Part shown: one piece after another, positions 1-7,146 of the stretch | Layout: every line of letters starts with the position of its first letter | Position numbering within the stretch: the first letter of the stretch is position 1 | Assembly: GCA_023134955.1 (NCBI GenBank) | Contig: JAGLUC010000024.1 | Coordinates: 1-18,695 of the forward strand | DNA from: Methylococcales bacterium | Lineage (GTDB): Bacteria > Pseudomonadota > Gammaproteobacteria > Methylococcales > Methylomonadaceae | DNA: 18,695 nucleotides | Direction: 5' to 3' | The notes under the pieces: generated by a model | The model's database searches: none | What the model saw: only the letters and a program-made list of their open reading frames with translations | Told to the model about the DNA's origin: nothing | Translations under genes and position numbers: made by a program

Positions 1-738
1 TTGCTGAATTTGAATCGCTGAACGCTTACCACTAATTTGACTAAAATGTAGCCTGCATCCTGTTAGTTCAGCTAATTCCAGGCATTGGGCAACCGCAATT
101 GATTCAGAGGCCTCAGGAATGCTAGGAAGGCCGTAGCGCGTGGCTATAGCACCTTCATGGGCACAGCCCTGGTTGCTAAGAGAGGGAATATCAGGGTGAT
201 ACATGACTAATAAATCATGACTACTGGCGTACTCCATTGCCCGGCGTAATACCCGTAAGCTGGTTAAAGGTACAGTTGCATTGCTAACGGCAATACAGCC
301 AGCTTTTTTAAGTGCAGACATAGAGCTTAATTCTGACCCGGCAAGATCTTGAGTTAAAGCACCAATAGGTAATACCTGGGGGTAATTAGCTTTTTCGGAT
401 TTATCATTAATTAATTCGACAACCGCTTGAGTATCAATCACTGGGCGAGTATCAGGCGGTAAACATAAAGATGTTACTCCTGCTGCTGCTGCTGCCATGG
501 TCTCGCTTTTTATGGTACCTTTATATGATTGTCCAGGGTCTCTTAGTCTGACACTCAGGTCAATAAATCCAGGGCAAACAATGTTGTTAGTGGCATCAAT
601 GGTGATGTCTGCTGAGAAGTCAAAAGGTGCTTGATTAATAGATAATATTTTTCCATCAGCAATATAGAGAGAGCCAAGCTGATCAATATTATTTGCAGGA
701 TCAATAATACGCCCTTTTGATATATGGATTTTATTCAT
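1..738 (-). CDS. pyrX: Dihydroorotase-like subunit of aspartate transcarbamoylase (PyrC'/PyrX type), partial
   Basis: This is the first 246 residues of an amidohydrolase-fold dihydroorotase homologue; the gene runs off the left edge. The fold is clear from the N-terminal beta sandwich, the CPGFIDLSVRLRDPG segment at residues 55-69 and the Ala-rich GVTSL turn near 88. The HxH metal-binding pair expected after GFID is replaced by S62 and R64, and the second His of the later HxxH-like site is Q234 (H231 F S Q234), while H181 remains. It therefore looks catalytically dead, like the PyrC' proteins of Pseudomonas, which are known to be non-catalytic partners needed to assemble PyrB dodecamers. The ATG overlaps the pyrB stop in an ATGA, so the two are translationally coupled. 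An active dihydroorotase would have to be encoded elsewhere. The identification is firm; the structural role is inferred from the family. Confidence 0.9.
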   Translation of the reverse strand, partial: MNKIHISKGRIIDPANNIDQLGSLYIADGKILSINQAPFDFSADITIDATNNIVCPGFIDLSVRLRDPGQSYKGTIKSETMAAAAAGVTSLCLPPDTRPVIDTQAVVELINDKSEKANYPQVLPIGALTQDLAGSELSSMSALKKAGCIAVSNATVPLTSLRVLRRAMEYASSHDLLVMYHPDIPSLSNQGCAHEGAIATRYGLPSIPEASESIAVAQCLELAELTGCRLHFSQISGKRSAIQIQQ

Positions 739-1697
739 ATTTGCTCTCCATGGCTCTGCATGGTTAATGACATAATTGCCATTCGTACAGCGATACCGTT
801 ACTCACTTGTTGAAGAATGACAGACTGAGCTCCATCTGCAATATTTGATTCAATTTCCACACCTCGGTTGATAGGGCCTGGGTGCATAACAATGGCATCA
901 GGATTAGCTAATTTTAACCTTTGTTCGGTTAAGCCAAAACATTTGAAATATTCTCTTTCGCTAGGTAAAAGGGCAGCGCTCATGCGTTCTTTTTGCAGAC
1001 GCAACATAATGACTACATCGGTATCAACAAGACCTTTTTCTATATCATTAAAGACGGTAACACCAAGGCTTTCGACATGGGAAGGGAGTAGTGTTTTAGG
1101 AGCAATGACTCTTACTTCTTTTACACCTAAAATATTAAAGGCTTGTATTTGAGAGCGTGCAACGCGAGAATGAAGAATGTCACCAATAATGGCTACTTTA
1201 AGCTGAGTGAAATCTTGTTTATGCTGACGAATCGTAAACATATCCAACATGGCTTGAGTTGGATGGGCATGCTGGCCATCACCTGCATTAATAACACTAA
1301 TATGGGGAGCAGTATTTTGGGCGATAAAATGCCCTGCACCACTAATAGCGTGTCTAACGACAAACATATCAACATGCATTGCTTCAAGGTTGCGAATAGT
1401 GTCCAGCAGGCTTTCACCTTTTGAAGTAGCTGAGGTCGCAATATTCATGCTTAATACATCGGCAGATAAGCGAGTCGCAGCAAGCTCAAATGTAGTACGT
1501 GTTCGGGTACTGTTTTCAAAGAATAAATTGACAATGGTCTTGCCACGTAATAAAGGGACTTTTTTAACCTGTTGATTGGGTAAACCGGCAAATGACTCAG
1601 CGGTATCCAGTATTTCAGTCAGCAATTCTATGCTAAGACCCTCTATGGATAGAAAGTGTTTGAGTTTCCCTTCTTTGCTGAGTTGCAAATTTTTCAT
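735..1697 (-). CDS. pyrB: Aspartate carbamoyltransferase catalytic subunit
   Basis: The enzyme condenses carbamoyl phosphate with L-aspartate to give N-carbamoyl-L-aspartate, the committed step of pyrimidine synthesis in the cytoplasm. The 320-residue protein shows the carbamoyl phosphate loop STRTRT at 63-68, the SKGES loop at 92-96 with its catalytic Lys, HPTQ at 145-148 and a late HPGPINRG segment. It has an N-terminal extension of roughly ten residues compared with the enterobacterial enzyme, as in the Pseudomonas class that works with PyrC'. No pyrI regulatory chain gene is adjacent. It starts 3 nt after the pyrR stop and its stop overlaps the pyrX start, which fits a PyrR-controlled pyrR-pyrB-pyrX unit. 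Confidence 0.97.
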   Translation of the reverse strand: MKNLQLSKEGKLKHFLSIEGLSIELLTEILDTAESFAGLPNQQVKKVPLLRGKTIVNLFFENSTRTRTTFELAATRLSADVLSMNIATSATSKGESLLDTIRNLEAMHVDMFVVRHAISGAGHFIAQNTAPHISVINAGDGQHAHPTQAMLDMFTIRQHKQDFTQLKVAIIGDILHSRVARSQIQAFNILGVKEVRVIAPKTLLPSHVESLGVTVFNDIEKGLVDTDVVIMLRLQKERMSAALLPSEREYFKCFGLTEQRLKLANPDAIVMHPGPINRGVEIESNIADGAQSVILQQVSNGIAVRMAIMSLTMQSHGEQI

Positions 1698-1700
1698 TGC

Positions 1701-2228
1701 TTATGTGGTTGTTTGTTTTTTATTGAAGGATTCGATATGAATACCTAAAGGAACAGGGCCTGTTAGTTTTATTCTTTGACCTGCTGGAAGGTTTATTGAG
1801 CAACCAGAACAGTCTGGTTTAAGCGGAATTTGTCTGCCATCACGTTCAATTAACACGCCGAGTAATACTTGATTTGGTCGTCCATAGTCAAAAATTTCAT
1901 TTAATGCCGCTCGAATCGTTCTACCCGTGTAAAAAACATCATCAATAAGAATAATATCTCTACCTTCTAAATGATTGGGTAATTCACTGGGTTTTACCTT
2001 TGGGTGCATACCAATTTGAGAAAAATCATCGCGGTAAAAAGAAATATCCATTAAACCAAGAGCTTCCTTAATATTTAATCGTTGATGCAATTGTTCGGCA
2101 ATCCATACCCCACCACTATGTACCCCAATCATTAGTGGATCTTTAAGTGCTCTTGATGCGATTGCTTGCTTAAGTTCTAACTCTAGTTTAGAGAGTAAAG
2201 ATGGTATATTAAGTTGCTTATCTGTCAT
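1701..2228 (-). CDS. pyrR: PyrR bifunctional pyrimidine regulator / uracil phosphoribosyltransferase
   Basis: PyrR is a PRPP-binding phosphoribosyltransferase-fold protein that senses uridine nucleotides and controls pyr expression; many members also convert uracil and PRPP to UMP. The 175-residue sequence has the PRPP motif IILIDDVFYTGRT at residues 92-104 and the typical MDISFYRDD segment at about 60-68, which carries the base and RNA-side loop of the family. Its ATG lies inside the end of ruvX, an 11 bp overlap, and pyrB follows after 3 nt. I saw no obvious antiterminator or anti-antiterminator hairpin between pyrR and pyrB because there is no room for one. If PyrR acts by attenuation here the site must lie further upstream; otherwise it acts another way, as reported for some Pseudomonas. 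Confidence 0.95.
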   Translation of the reverse strand: MTDKQLNIPSLLSKLELELKQAIASRALKDPLMIGVHSGGVWIAEQLHQRLNIKEALGLMDISFYRDDFSQIGMHPKVKPSELPNHLEGRDIILIDDVFYTGRTIRAALNEIFDYGRPNQVLLGVLIERDGRQIPLKPDCSGCSINLPAGQRIKLTGPVPLGIHIESFNKKQTTT

Positions 2229-2679
2229 ATTTGTTTTGATTTAGCCAGCTTTGTAATATCAATTGAGCGGCAAGTTGATCCTGAACATCCCATAGTTTAC
2301 CAGCACTTACTTTAAGATCATCAAATAACATTTGTTTTGCTTCAAAAGTACTAAAGGCTTCATCTATTTGAAACACAGGGAGATTATAACGCCCTTCTAA
2401 TTGTCTACAGAATTTTAGCATCTTTGGGGTAATAGGATTGTCCGTGCCGTCCGCTTGTTTAGAAATGCCAACCACCAAGCCAGAAGGCTGCCATTGTTTT
2501 ATTAATTGAGAAATAAGTTCCCAATTGGGTTTTTGACTGATTGACCGAATGGTTTGTAAAGGACTAGCCATTGAAGTAGTTGTTTGTCCAACAGCCAGAC
2601 CTATTTTTTTATTACCAAAATCAAAGCCAAGATAAGTGTCAGAATTTAATTTTTCTGCAAGAGGGTCTTTTTTAACCAT
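2218..2679 (-). CDS. ruvX: Putative Holliday junction resolvase / pre-16S rRNA nuclease YqgF
   Basis: This 153-residue RNase H-fold protein belongs to the YqgF/RuvX family, linked to 16S rRNA 5'-end maturation and possibly to Holliday junction resolution. The first acidic residue is D20 in YLGFDFGNKKIGLAVG. The VVGISKQADGTDNP segment (69-82) corresponds to the family's VVGLPxxxDGT. The conserved DERLTT-like motif appears as DEAFSTFEA (106-114), so the usual Arg is missing, and D134 in the QDQLAAQLIL helix gives the last acidic residue. Its start lies 8 bp inside the end of yqgE and its end overlaps pyrR. The combination yqgE-ruvX is among the most conserved gene pairs in gammaproteobacteria. 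Confidence 0.94.
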   Translation of the reverse strand: MVKKDPLAEKLNSDTYLGFDFGNKKIGLAVGQTTTSMASPLQTIRSISQKPNWELISQLIKQWQPSGLVVGISKQADGTDNPITPKMLKFCRQLEGRYNLPVFQIDEAFSTFEAKQMLFDDLKVSAGKLWDVQDQLAAQLILQSWLNQNKYDR

Positions 2680-3238
2680 GACCAGCCGGTGCAGTTAATC
2701 GGTTAATATCAATGCCAAGTTGATTAGCGGCTTGTTTCCAGCGTTGTTGAATGGGTGTGTGATATAGAATATCTTCTTGAAAAGGCGTATTTAACCAAGA
2801 ATTATTTATAATTTCATTTTCAAGATGCCCTGCCCCCCACCCAGCATAGCCTAAGGCAATAAGATATTGGCTAGGCCCTTTGCCTTCGGCAATAGCTTCC
2901 AGAATATCACGAGAACTGGTTAAACTAGTTGTTTCCGATATGGCAATAGATGCATCCCAAACTTGCTCATCTTGATTGTGGATAATAAATCCTCTATCTT
3001 GCTGGACTGGGCCACCTGCAAAAACTGGAGTATCTTTAATTTGTGGTAAAGATGCGTCGATTTCCATCTGCTCTAAAATTTGAGGTAAAAACATCCCTGT
3101 CGTGCGATTAATCACAATTGCCAAGGCACCTTCTTCATTGTGCTGGCACAGATAGCTAACAGTATGCGAAAAGTTAGTATCTGCTAAATTAGGCATGGCA
3201 ATTAAAAATTGATTATTTAGATAAGAAAAATCTGTCAT
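2672..3238 (-). CDS. yqgE: UPF0301 protein YqgE
   Basis: The 188-residue sequence is a typical YqgE/AlgH (UPF0301) family member of unknown biochemical function. Family segments visible are FLIAMPNLADTNFSHTVSYL near the N terminus, GALAIVINR at about 37-45, VFAGGPVQQDRGFIIH in the middle and ALGYAGWGAGHLENE at about 128-142, followed by a conserved NSWL. In Pseudomonas the homologue AlgH was tied to alginate regulation, but the mechanism remains unclear. It begins 12 nt after the tonB stop and overlaps ruvX by 8 bp, so it is part of the same transcription unit. Confidence 0.94.
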   Translation of the reverse strand: MTDFSYLNNQFLIAMPNLADTNFSHTVSYLCQHNEEGALAIVINRTTGMFLPQILEQMEIDASLPQIKDTPVFAGGPVQQDRGFIIHNQDEQVWDASIAISETTSLTSSRDILEAIAEGKGPSQYLIALGYAGWGAGHLENEIINNSWLNTPFQEDILYHTPIQQRWKQAANQLGIDINRLTAPAGHG

Positions 3239-3250
3239 TTTAATTAAACC

Positions 3251-4129
3251 TTAATGAATGGTTGCACCAGATTCATTAGAAAATTTCCATCGTCTGGTTA
3301 TGGCAAGTACATCAAGCTCTGTAAGTAAAGCATTAGGTAATGGAGGATAAGGAGCACCGAGTCTTACAATGCGCTTGGCGGCTTCATCCAGCTTCTTATT
3401 TCCTGAGGATTTAACAATATGGATACTATATATATTACCATCTGCTTTAATGCCAACATCCATTGTTAAGCTTCCTGAAAAACCATTTTTTTTAGCAATA
3501 GCGGGGAAATTATCATTACCAATTTTTGTAATTTTTGCCACCCAATCATCCATATATTGGGAAGCAATATATTTATGAGTACTAACGGAGCTAACAAATT
3601 TAATATTTGTATTTTCTGAGCTTTGTTGGGCATGACGAATTCGAGCACCTAATTGAGCGATTTGTTTCTGTAATGCCTCTGCTGAAAGCCTAGCCCGTTT
3701 TTTTGTAGAATGCTTGGTTGATTTTTTTTTGCTGGCAACTTGTTGTTTTGACTTTTTCTGAGTAATCAATTTTTGTGTTGCCTTGGGATGGCTTTTAGAT
3801 TGTTTTTTTTGTCGGGTCGCCTTCTTTTTATTGCCATTCCCTTGTTTAGGTATTTTTTGTTTTGGAGGTATGGGTTTTTTGGATGTTTTGCCTGCACCAA
3901 TTTGATTGTCTTGCGCTAGATAGCTTGCTTTTTTAGGTGCTTTTTTAACAGGCGCACTGGCTAATGTAATTTCGATCTGTTTGTTGATTTTAGGTGGCTT
4001 GGGTGCTGCAAAACTAATCCCTAAAATAATAAAAGCATGAATAACCGCAGCTATAAATAAAGTAACTAATAACGAGTCACTTTTTAAGCTTGGAAATTGT
4101 GATAATAGAGGAGTATTTAGACTTGCCAT
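3251..4129 (-). CDS. tonB: TonB family energy transducer with Lys-rich periplasmic linker
   Basis: TonB proteins carry energy from the inner-membrane ExbBD motor to outer-membrane transporters. The 292-residue protein has a single N-terminal membrane anchor at about residues 20-42 with a His inside it (AAVIHAFIILG), as in TonB anchors. A long basic spacer follows (about 45-150) rich in Lys, Gln and Ser. The C-terminal TonB domain (about 200-285) includes GSLTMDVGIKADGNIYSI, SSGNKKLDEAAKRIV and the final APYPPLP segment. The spacer is unusual in being Lys-rich with few Glu-Pro or Lys-Pro repeats. No exbB or exbD is in the window. It starts 9 nt after the gshB stop; the gshB-tonB-yqgE order is shared with Pseudomonas as far as I recall, where a second TonB is involved in motility. 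Confidence 0.9.
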   Translation of the reverse strand: MASLNTPLLSQFPSLKSDSLLVTLFIAAVIHAFIILGISFAAPKPPKINKQIEITLASAPVKKAPKKASYLAQDNQIGAGKTSKKPIPPKQKIPKQGNGNKKKATRQKKQSKSHPKATQKLITQKKSKQQVASKKKSTKHSTKKRARLSAEALQKQIAQLGARIRHAQQSSENTNIKFVSSVSTHKYIASQYMDDWVAKITKIGNDNFPAIAKKNGFSGSLTMDVGIKADGNIYSIHIVKSSGNKKLDEAAKRIVRLGAPYPPLPNALLTELDVLAITRRWKFSNESGATIH

Positions 4130-4138
4130 GACTAAATT

Positions 4139-5092
4139 TTATGACCCCAGCAATACGTTTTCAATATGATCCATAAGTTGACCACTAATATTAAGACCAA
4201 ATTGTTGATCTAGTTCTTGTACGCAGGTTGGGCTAGTAACATTAATTTCAGTTAAAAAATTGCCAATAACGTCAATTCCAACAAAAACCAGACCTTTCTT
4301 TTTTAATGTTGGGCCTACCTGGTTTGCAATCCATAAATCCCTTTCTGATAATTTTCGACCTTCCGCTGTTCCTCCAGCAGCAAGGTTTCCTCTTGATTCT
4401 CCTTTAGAGGGAATACGAGCTAAAGCATAGGGTATAGGTTCACCATTGACAAGTAGAATACGTTTATCTCCATCTTTAATTTCTGGCAAATAACGCTGAG
4501 CCATAATATAGCGAGTAGCATATTCTGTCATCATTTCCAGAATGACATTGAGATTTGCATCACCTTCACGAACATGAAAAATTGAGGTTCCACCCATACC
4601 ATCTAATGGCTTTAAAATAATTTCTTTATGTTTTTGTAAAAAGTTTTTAAAACGCTGAGGCTCTCTAGCCACTAATGACTCTGTACAGCATTGCGGAAAC
4701 CAGGCAGTAAATAATTTTTCATTAGCATCTCTTAATGACTGAGGTTTATTGACAACATAGCACCCTAAGTGTTCAGCTTGTTCTAAAATATGAGTAGCAT
4801 AAACATATTCTTGATCAAAAGGAGGATCTTTACGAATGATAATGGTGTCTAATTGATCTAGCGCAATATCCTGCTCATCAATAAATGAATACCAATTATT
4901 TTCATCTGTTTGAACTTTTAGTGTGCGGGTTCGAGCATAGGGTTTGGCATTATTAAAATACAGATCATTCATTTCCATGTAATGGAGTTCCCAGTTTCTG
5001 GATTGTGCTTCCAGCAACATGGCAAAGCTGGTATCTTTTTTTATGTTGATCAGGTCTATGGAATCCATAACCATGCCTAGTTTTATTGTCAT
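4139..5092 (-). CDS. gshB: Glutathione synthetase
   Basis: This ATP-grasp ligase joins gamma-glutamylcysteine and glycine to form glutathione. The 317 residues match the usual length of the proteobacterial enzyme. The N terminus TIKLGMVMDSIDLINIKKD and the FAMLLEAQSRNWELHYMEM segment are characteristic. The ATP-grasp core shows IIIRKDPPFDQEYVYATHIL, the nucleotide loop KPLDGMGGTSIF at about 163-174, and the metal-binding end of the active site in LTEINVTSPTC near 285. It is the first gene of the minus-strand operon. A TTGAG sequence about 9 nt before the ATG is a weak ribosome site. The start was chosen because it aligns with the family N terminus. Confidence 0.97.
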   Translation of the reverse strand: MTIKLGMVMDSIDLINIKKDTSFAMLLEAQSRNWELHYMEMNDLYFNNAKPYARTRTLKVQTDENNWYSFIDEQDIALDQLDTIIIRKDPPFDQEYVYATHILEQAEHLGCYVVNKPQSLRDANEKLFTAWFPQCCTESLVAREPQRFKNFLQKHKEIILKPLDGMGGTSIFHVREGDANLNVILEMMTEYATRYIMAQRYLPEIKDGDKRILLVNGEPIPYALARIPSKGESRGNLAAGGTAEGRKLSERDLWIANQVGPTLKKKGLVFVGIDVIGNFLTEINVTSPTCVQELDQQFGLNISGQLMDHIENVLLGS

Positions 5093-5152
5093 TTAAATGC
5101 TCAAAGTAAAATATTTAAAAGCGATTTTAACAAATTTATTTCAAAAATGTTA

Positions 5153-5181
5153 TTTACCTTAAAAAGAAAATTTGGTATAAA
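5153..5181 (+). promoter_or_regulatory. Sigma-70 promoter for rpmB-rpmG
   Basis: TTTACC (5153-5158) and TATAAA (5176-5181) are separated by 17 bp, a good match to the sigma-70 consensus. The predicted transcript starts near 5188 and leaves a leader of about 35 nt with an AGAGGT ribosome site (5212-5217) before the rpmB ATG. The same 129 bp gap must also hold the opposing promoter of the gshB operon. The best minus-strand -10 candidate is TAAAAT at 5129-5124, with only a poor -35. Confidence 0.6.
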
Positions 5182-5221
5182 GGTGGGCTAACTTTTAAAA
5201 ATAGACTCGATAGAGGTAATC

Positions 5222-5458
5222 ATGTCTAAAATATGTCAAGTAACGGGCAAACAACCTGTTGCTGGTAACAACGTATCACACGCAAACAACAAAACTAAAC
5301 GTCGTTTTAATCCTAATCTACATCACCATCGTTTTTGGGTGGAAAATGAAAACCGCTGGATTCGCTTGAGAGTTTCTGCTAAAGGGATGCGCATCATTGA
5401 TAAAAAAGGGATTGATGTTGTTCTTGCGGATATTCGCAAATCTGGTCAAAAAGTTTAA
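5222..5458 (+). CDS. rpmB: 50S ribosomal protein L28 (bL28)
   Basis: The 78-residue basic protein begins MSKICQVTGKQPVAGNNVSHA and contains the family segments KTKRRFNPNLHHHRFWVE and RWIRLRVSAKGMRIIDKKGID. It is a component of the large ribosomal subunit. An AGAGGT ribosome site lies 4 nt before the ATG. rpmG follows after 11 nt, the standard bacterial rpmB-rpmG pair, and both are probably transcribed from the promoter at 5153-5181. Confidence 0.98.
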   Translation: MSKICQVTGKQPVAGNNVSHANNKTKRRFNPNLHHHRFWVENENRWIRLRVSAKGMRIIDKKGIDVVLADIRKSGQKV

Positions 5459-5469
5459 GAGGATAAATC

Positions 5470-5625
5470 ATGCGCGATAAAATCAAGTTAGTATCTAGTG
5501 AAGGTAACGGTCACTTTTATACGACAACAAAAAACAAAAGAACCATGCCTGAAAAAATGGAGATCAAAAAATACGATCCCGTTGCTCGTAAGCATGTTAT
5601 GTATAAAGAAGCTAAAATCAAGTAA
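5470..5625 (+). CDS. rpmG: 50S ribosomal protein L33 (bL33), zinc-free form
   Basis: This 51-residue ORF reads MRDKIKLVSSEGNGHFYTTT at its start, then KNKRTMPEKMEIKKYDP and ends HVMYKEAKIK, which is ribosomal protein L33. It contains no Cys, so it is the C-minus version without the zinc ribbon. The ribosome site is GAGGAT at 5459-5464, which overlaps the end of rpmB. It is the last gene of the unit, with a strong hairpin 10 nt after its stop codon. Confidence 0.97.
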   Translation: MRDKIKLVSSEGNGHFYTTTKNKRTMPEKMEIKKYDPVARKHVMYKEAKIK

Positions 5626-5635
5626 TGATTTTGTA

Positions 5636-5667
5636 CTTTGCCGGGTTTTCTTACAAACCCGGCAAAG
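5636..5667 (+). terminator. Strong hairpin after rpmG, probable terminator without a U-tract
   Basis: A perfect 13 bp inverted repeat (CTTTGCCGGGTTT at 5636-5648 and AAACCCGGCAAAG at 5655-5667) encloses a 6 nt loop. It begins 10 nt after the rpmG stop. The plus-strand sequence that follows (AAAGCTTTAAC) is not T-rich, so it is either an atypical terminator or an RNA 3'-end stabiliser. It could also serve the minus-strand gene ending at 5766, though again without a T run. Confidence 0.6.
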
Positions 5668-5765
5668 AAAGCTTTAACTCTCTCTTCCCTTAGCAATTCT
5701 TCCATTGATTAAAGTATCGGGGCTATTCTGTGCCCACTGGGTTATTCATAGCTCCCAAAGTATCC

Positions 5766-7130
5766 TTATGATATTTTAATTTTATCCAAAACAGCTTTTA
5801 GTTTTTCAGTCTGTTTATATAAAACAAGATACTTTTTCTCTAGCTCGTTCTTTGCTGTTGTTAATTTCTTAATCTCTTGTTTTAATTGCTGGTTTTCTGC
5901 TTCTAAGGTGGATTGAGTGATTTCTTGAAGATCAGACAGAGAGCCTGGCTCTTCGAGCTTAACAACCTTTTCGACAATAAGTTTAGGCTTTTCAATTGTT
6001 TCAGGAGTCTCTACTGCTTCGCTAACAAATTCAATCTCTTCAATTATTTCAGGTATCTCTATTGCTTTAGGTGCTTTTTCCATCCCCCCTTTTATAATTA
6101 GAGCGCTAATTTTATGTCGAAGTAACAAGAAAGCGGCTGCTTCACTTGTTTTTCCATCAGCACAGATAACAAGAACGGGGGTTCCTCTTTTGAACGTATT
6201 GAGTTGCATACGCAGGGAGAAAAAAGGGGTATTTATACTGTTAGGCAGATGATATTTTTTGTATTCATCAGGCGTACGGACATCCAGTAAAATAGCACCT
6301 TTAACTATTTCATTTTCAACGCCTGAATAAGGGATGAATTTAAGTGACGGCTGTTTTATTAGAGAAATAAAATTATCTTTAGACAATCTTAGTAAAGACA
6401 TATTCGTTTGTGCGGTAATATTTACATTTCGAGGCTCACCAGAAAGTAACGAGTCTTCTCCAAAAGTGTCATGGTCACGCAGCTGTGCCAATCTGACCTC
6501 TTTAGAATTTGGACTGGGTCTTCGAGAGAGCAAGCAACAACCTTTTTTAATTAGGTAATAGAAATCACCGCAGTCACCTTGCTTAATAACGAGATCCCCT
6601 TTTTCATACTTAACCTCTTCAAGCTTTGAAATAATCTGTTGTAAATTTGCCGGGGGGAGTCCTCTAAAAATGGGCGATTTTAATAACGTTGCCATCCAGT
6701 CATCGCTACCGTCATCGTCGTATTTATCGTCAATTTCCAGTTCATCATCGAACATAGTCGTATTCTCTTTCAAAGAAATGCTGGGGAGAGCATTTAAAAC
6801 ATCAAAATTTAATCGTAAAAATCGAACAGCGGTATTGGTATAAGCGTCAATTTTTCGGGGTATCTGGTGTGCCAGGGCAAAACGGGCTGACTCAGTACCA
6901 GATTCAATAGTGTCTACTATAAGATCATCTGATTGCAGTGAAATTGAACCATTGATTAAATAAATTAACTCAGTAATGTTATCATTTCGCTTAAATAAAA
7001 AATCACCTGCCTTAGAATTTTCAATTGTTATAGTCAGACAAAGAGTATTAAATTGAGCAGTTGATAATGCGGATAAAGGAATCAACTGGCGAACAATTTG
7101 TCCTTCTTCTGAATGGGCAGCTATTGTCAT
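5766..7130 (-). CDS. Double cyclic-nucleotide-binding-domain, rhodanese and coiled-coil protein
   Basis: The predicted 454-residue cytoplasmic protein has four parts. Residues about 15-110 form a degenerate cNMP-binding-like beta roll (AGDFLFKRNDNITELIYLING). Residues about 150-260 form a second, well-preserved one, with the phosphate-binding cassette FGEDSLLSGEPRNVN at 223-237 including the Arg. Residues about 265-355 are a rhodanese domain with DVRTPDEY at 283-290 and an intact catalytic Cys323 in the loop CADGKTS. Residues about 355-395 are an acidic Glu/Ile/Pro-rich linker containing a duplicated 16-residue unit, and about 400-450 is a predicted coiled coil. There is no DNA-binding helix-turn-helix, so it is not a Crp-type regulator. 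It could couple a nucleotide or redox signal to persulfide transfer, but no partner is visible. No Shine-Dalgarno is evident; an FNR box and a -10 sit just upstream. The domain assignment is solid; the function is unknown. Confidence 0.85.
   Translation of the reverse strand: MTIAAHSEEGQIVRQLIPLSALSTAQFNTLCLTITIENSKAGDFLFKRNDNITELIYLINGSISLQSDDLIVDTIESGTESARFALAHQIPRKIDAYTNTAVRFLRLNFDVLNALPSISLKENTTMFDDELEIDDKYDDDGSDDWMATLLKSPIFRGLPPANLQQIISKLEEVKYEKGDLVIKQGDCGDFYYLIKKGCCLLSRRPSPNSKEVRLAQLRDHDTFGEDSLLSGEPRNVNITAQTNMSLLRLSKDNFISLIKQPSLKFIPYSGVENEIVKGAILLDVRTPDEYKKYHLPNSINTPFFSLRMQLNTFKRGTPVLVICADGKTSEAAAFLLLRHKISALIIKGGMEKAPKAIEIPEIIEEIEFVSEAVETPETIEKPKLIVEKVVKLEEPGSLSDLQEITQSTLEAENQQLKQEIKKLTTAKNELEKKYLVLYKQTEKLKAVLDKIKIS
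5991..6067 (-). repeat. Imperfect 29 bp direct repeat with 48 bp period inside the rhodanese gene
   Basis: Positions 5991-6019 and 6039-6067 match at 25 of 29 bases. The 48 bp offset is exactly 16 codons, so the two copies encode similar Glu/Ile/Pro segments (AIEIPEIIE and AVETPETIE) in the linker between the rhodanese domain and the coiled coil. It looks like a recent in-frame tandem duplication that lengthened the linker. Confidence 0.7.
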
Positions 7131-7146
7131 TTATAAAGGGGTTTTT

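Noticed and set aside
480..497. Run of CTG/GCA triplets resembling a microsatellite in the dihydroorotase-like gene
   Set aside because: It encodes the Ala-rich GVTSL turn that is normal for this family.
5517..5705. Minus-strand frame across rpmG and its hairpin
   Set aside because: It is antisense to rpmG and includes the inverted repeat; no protein features.
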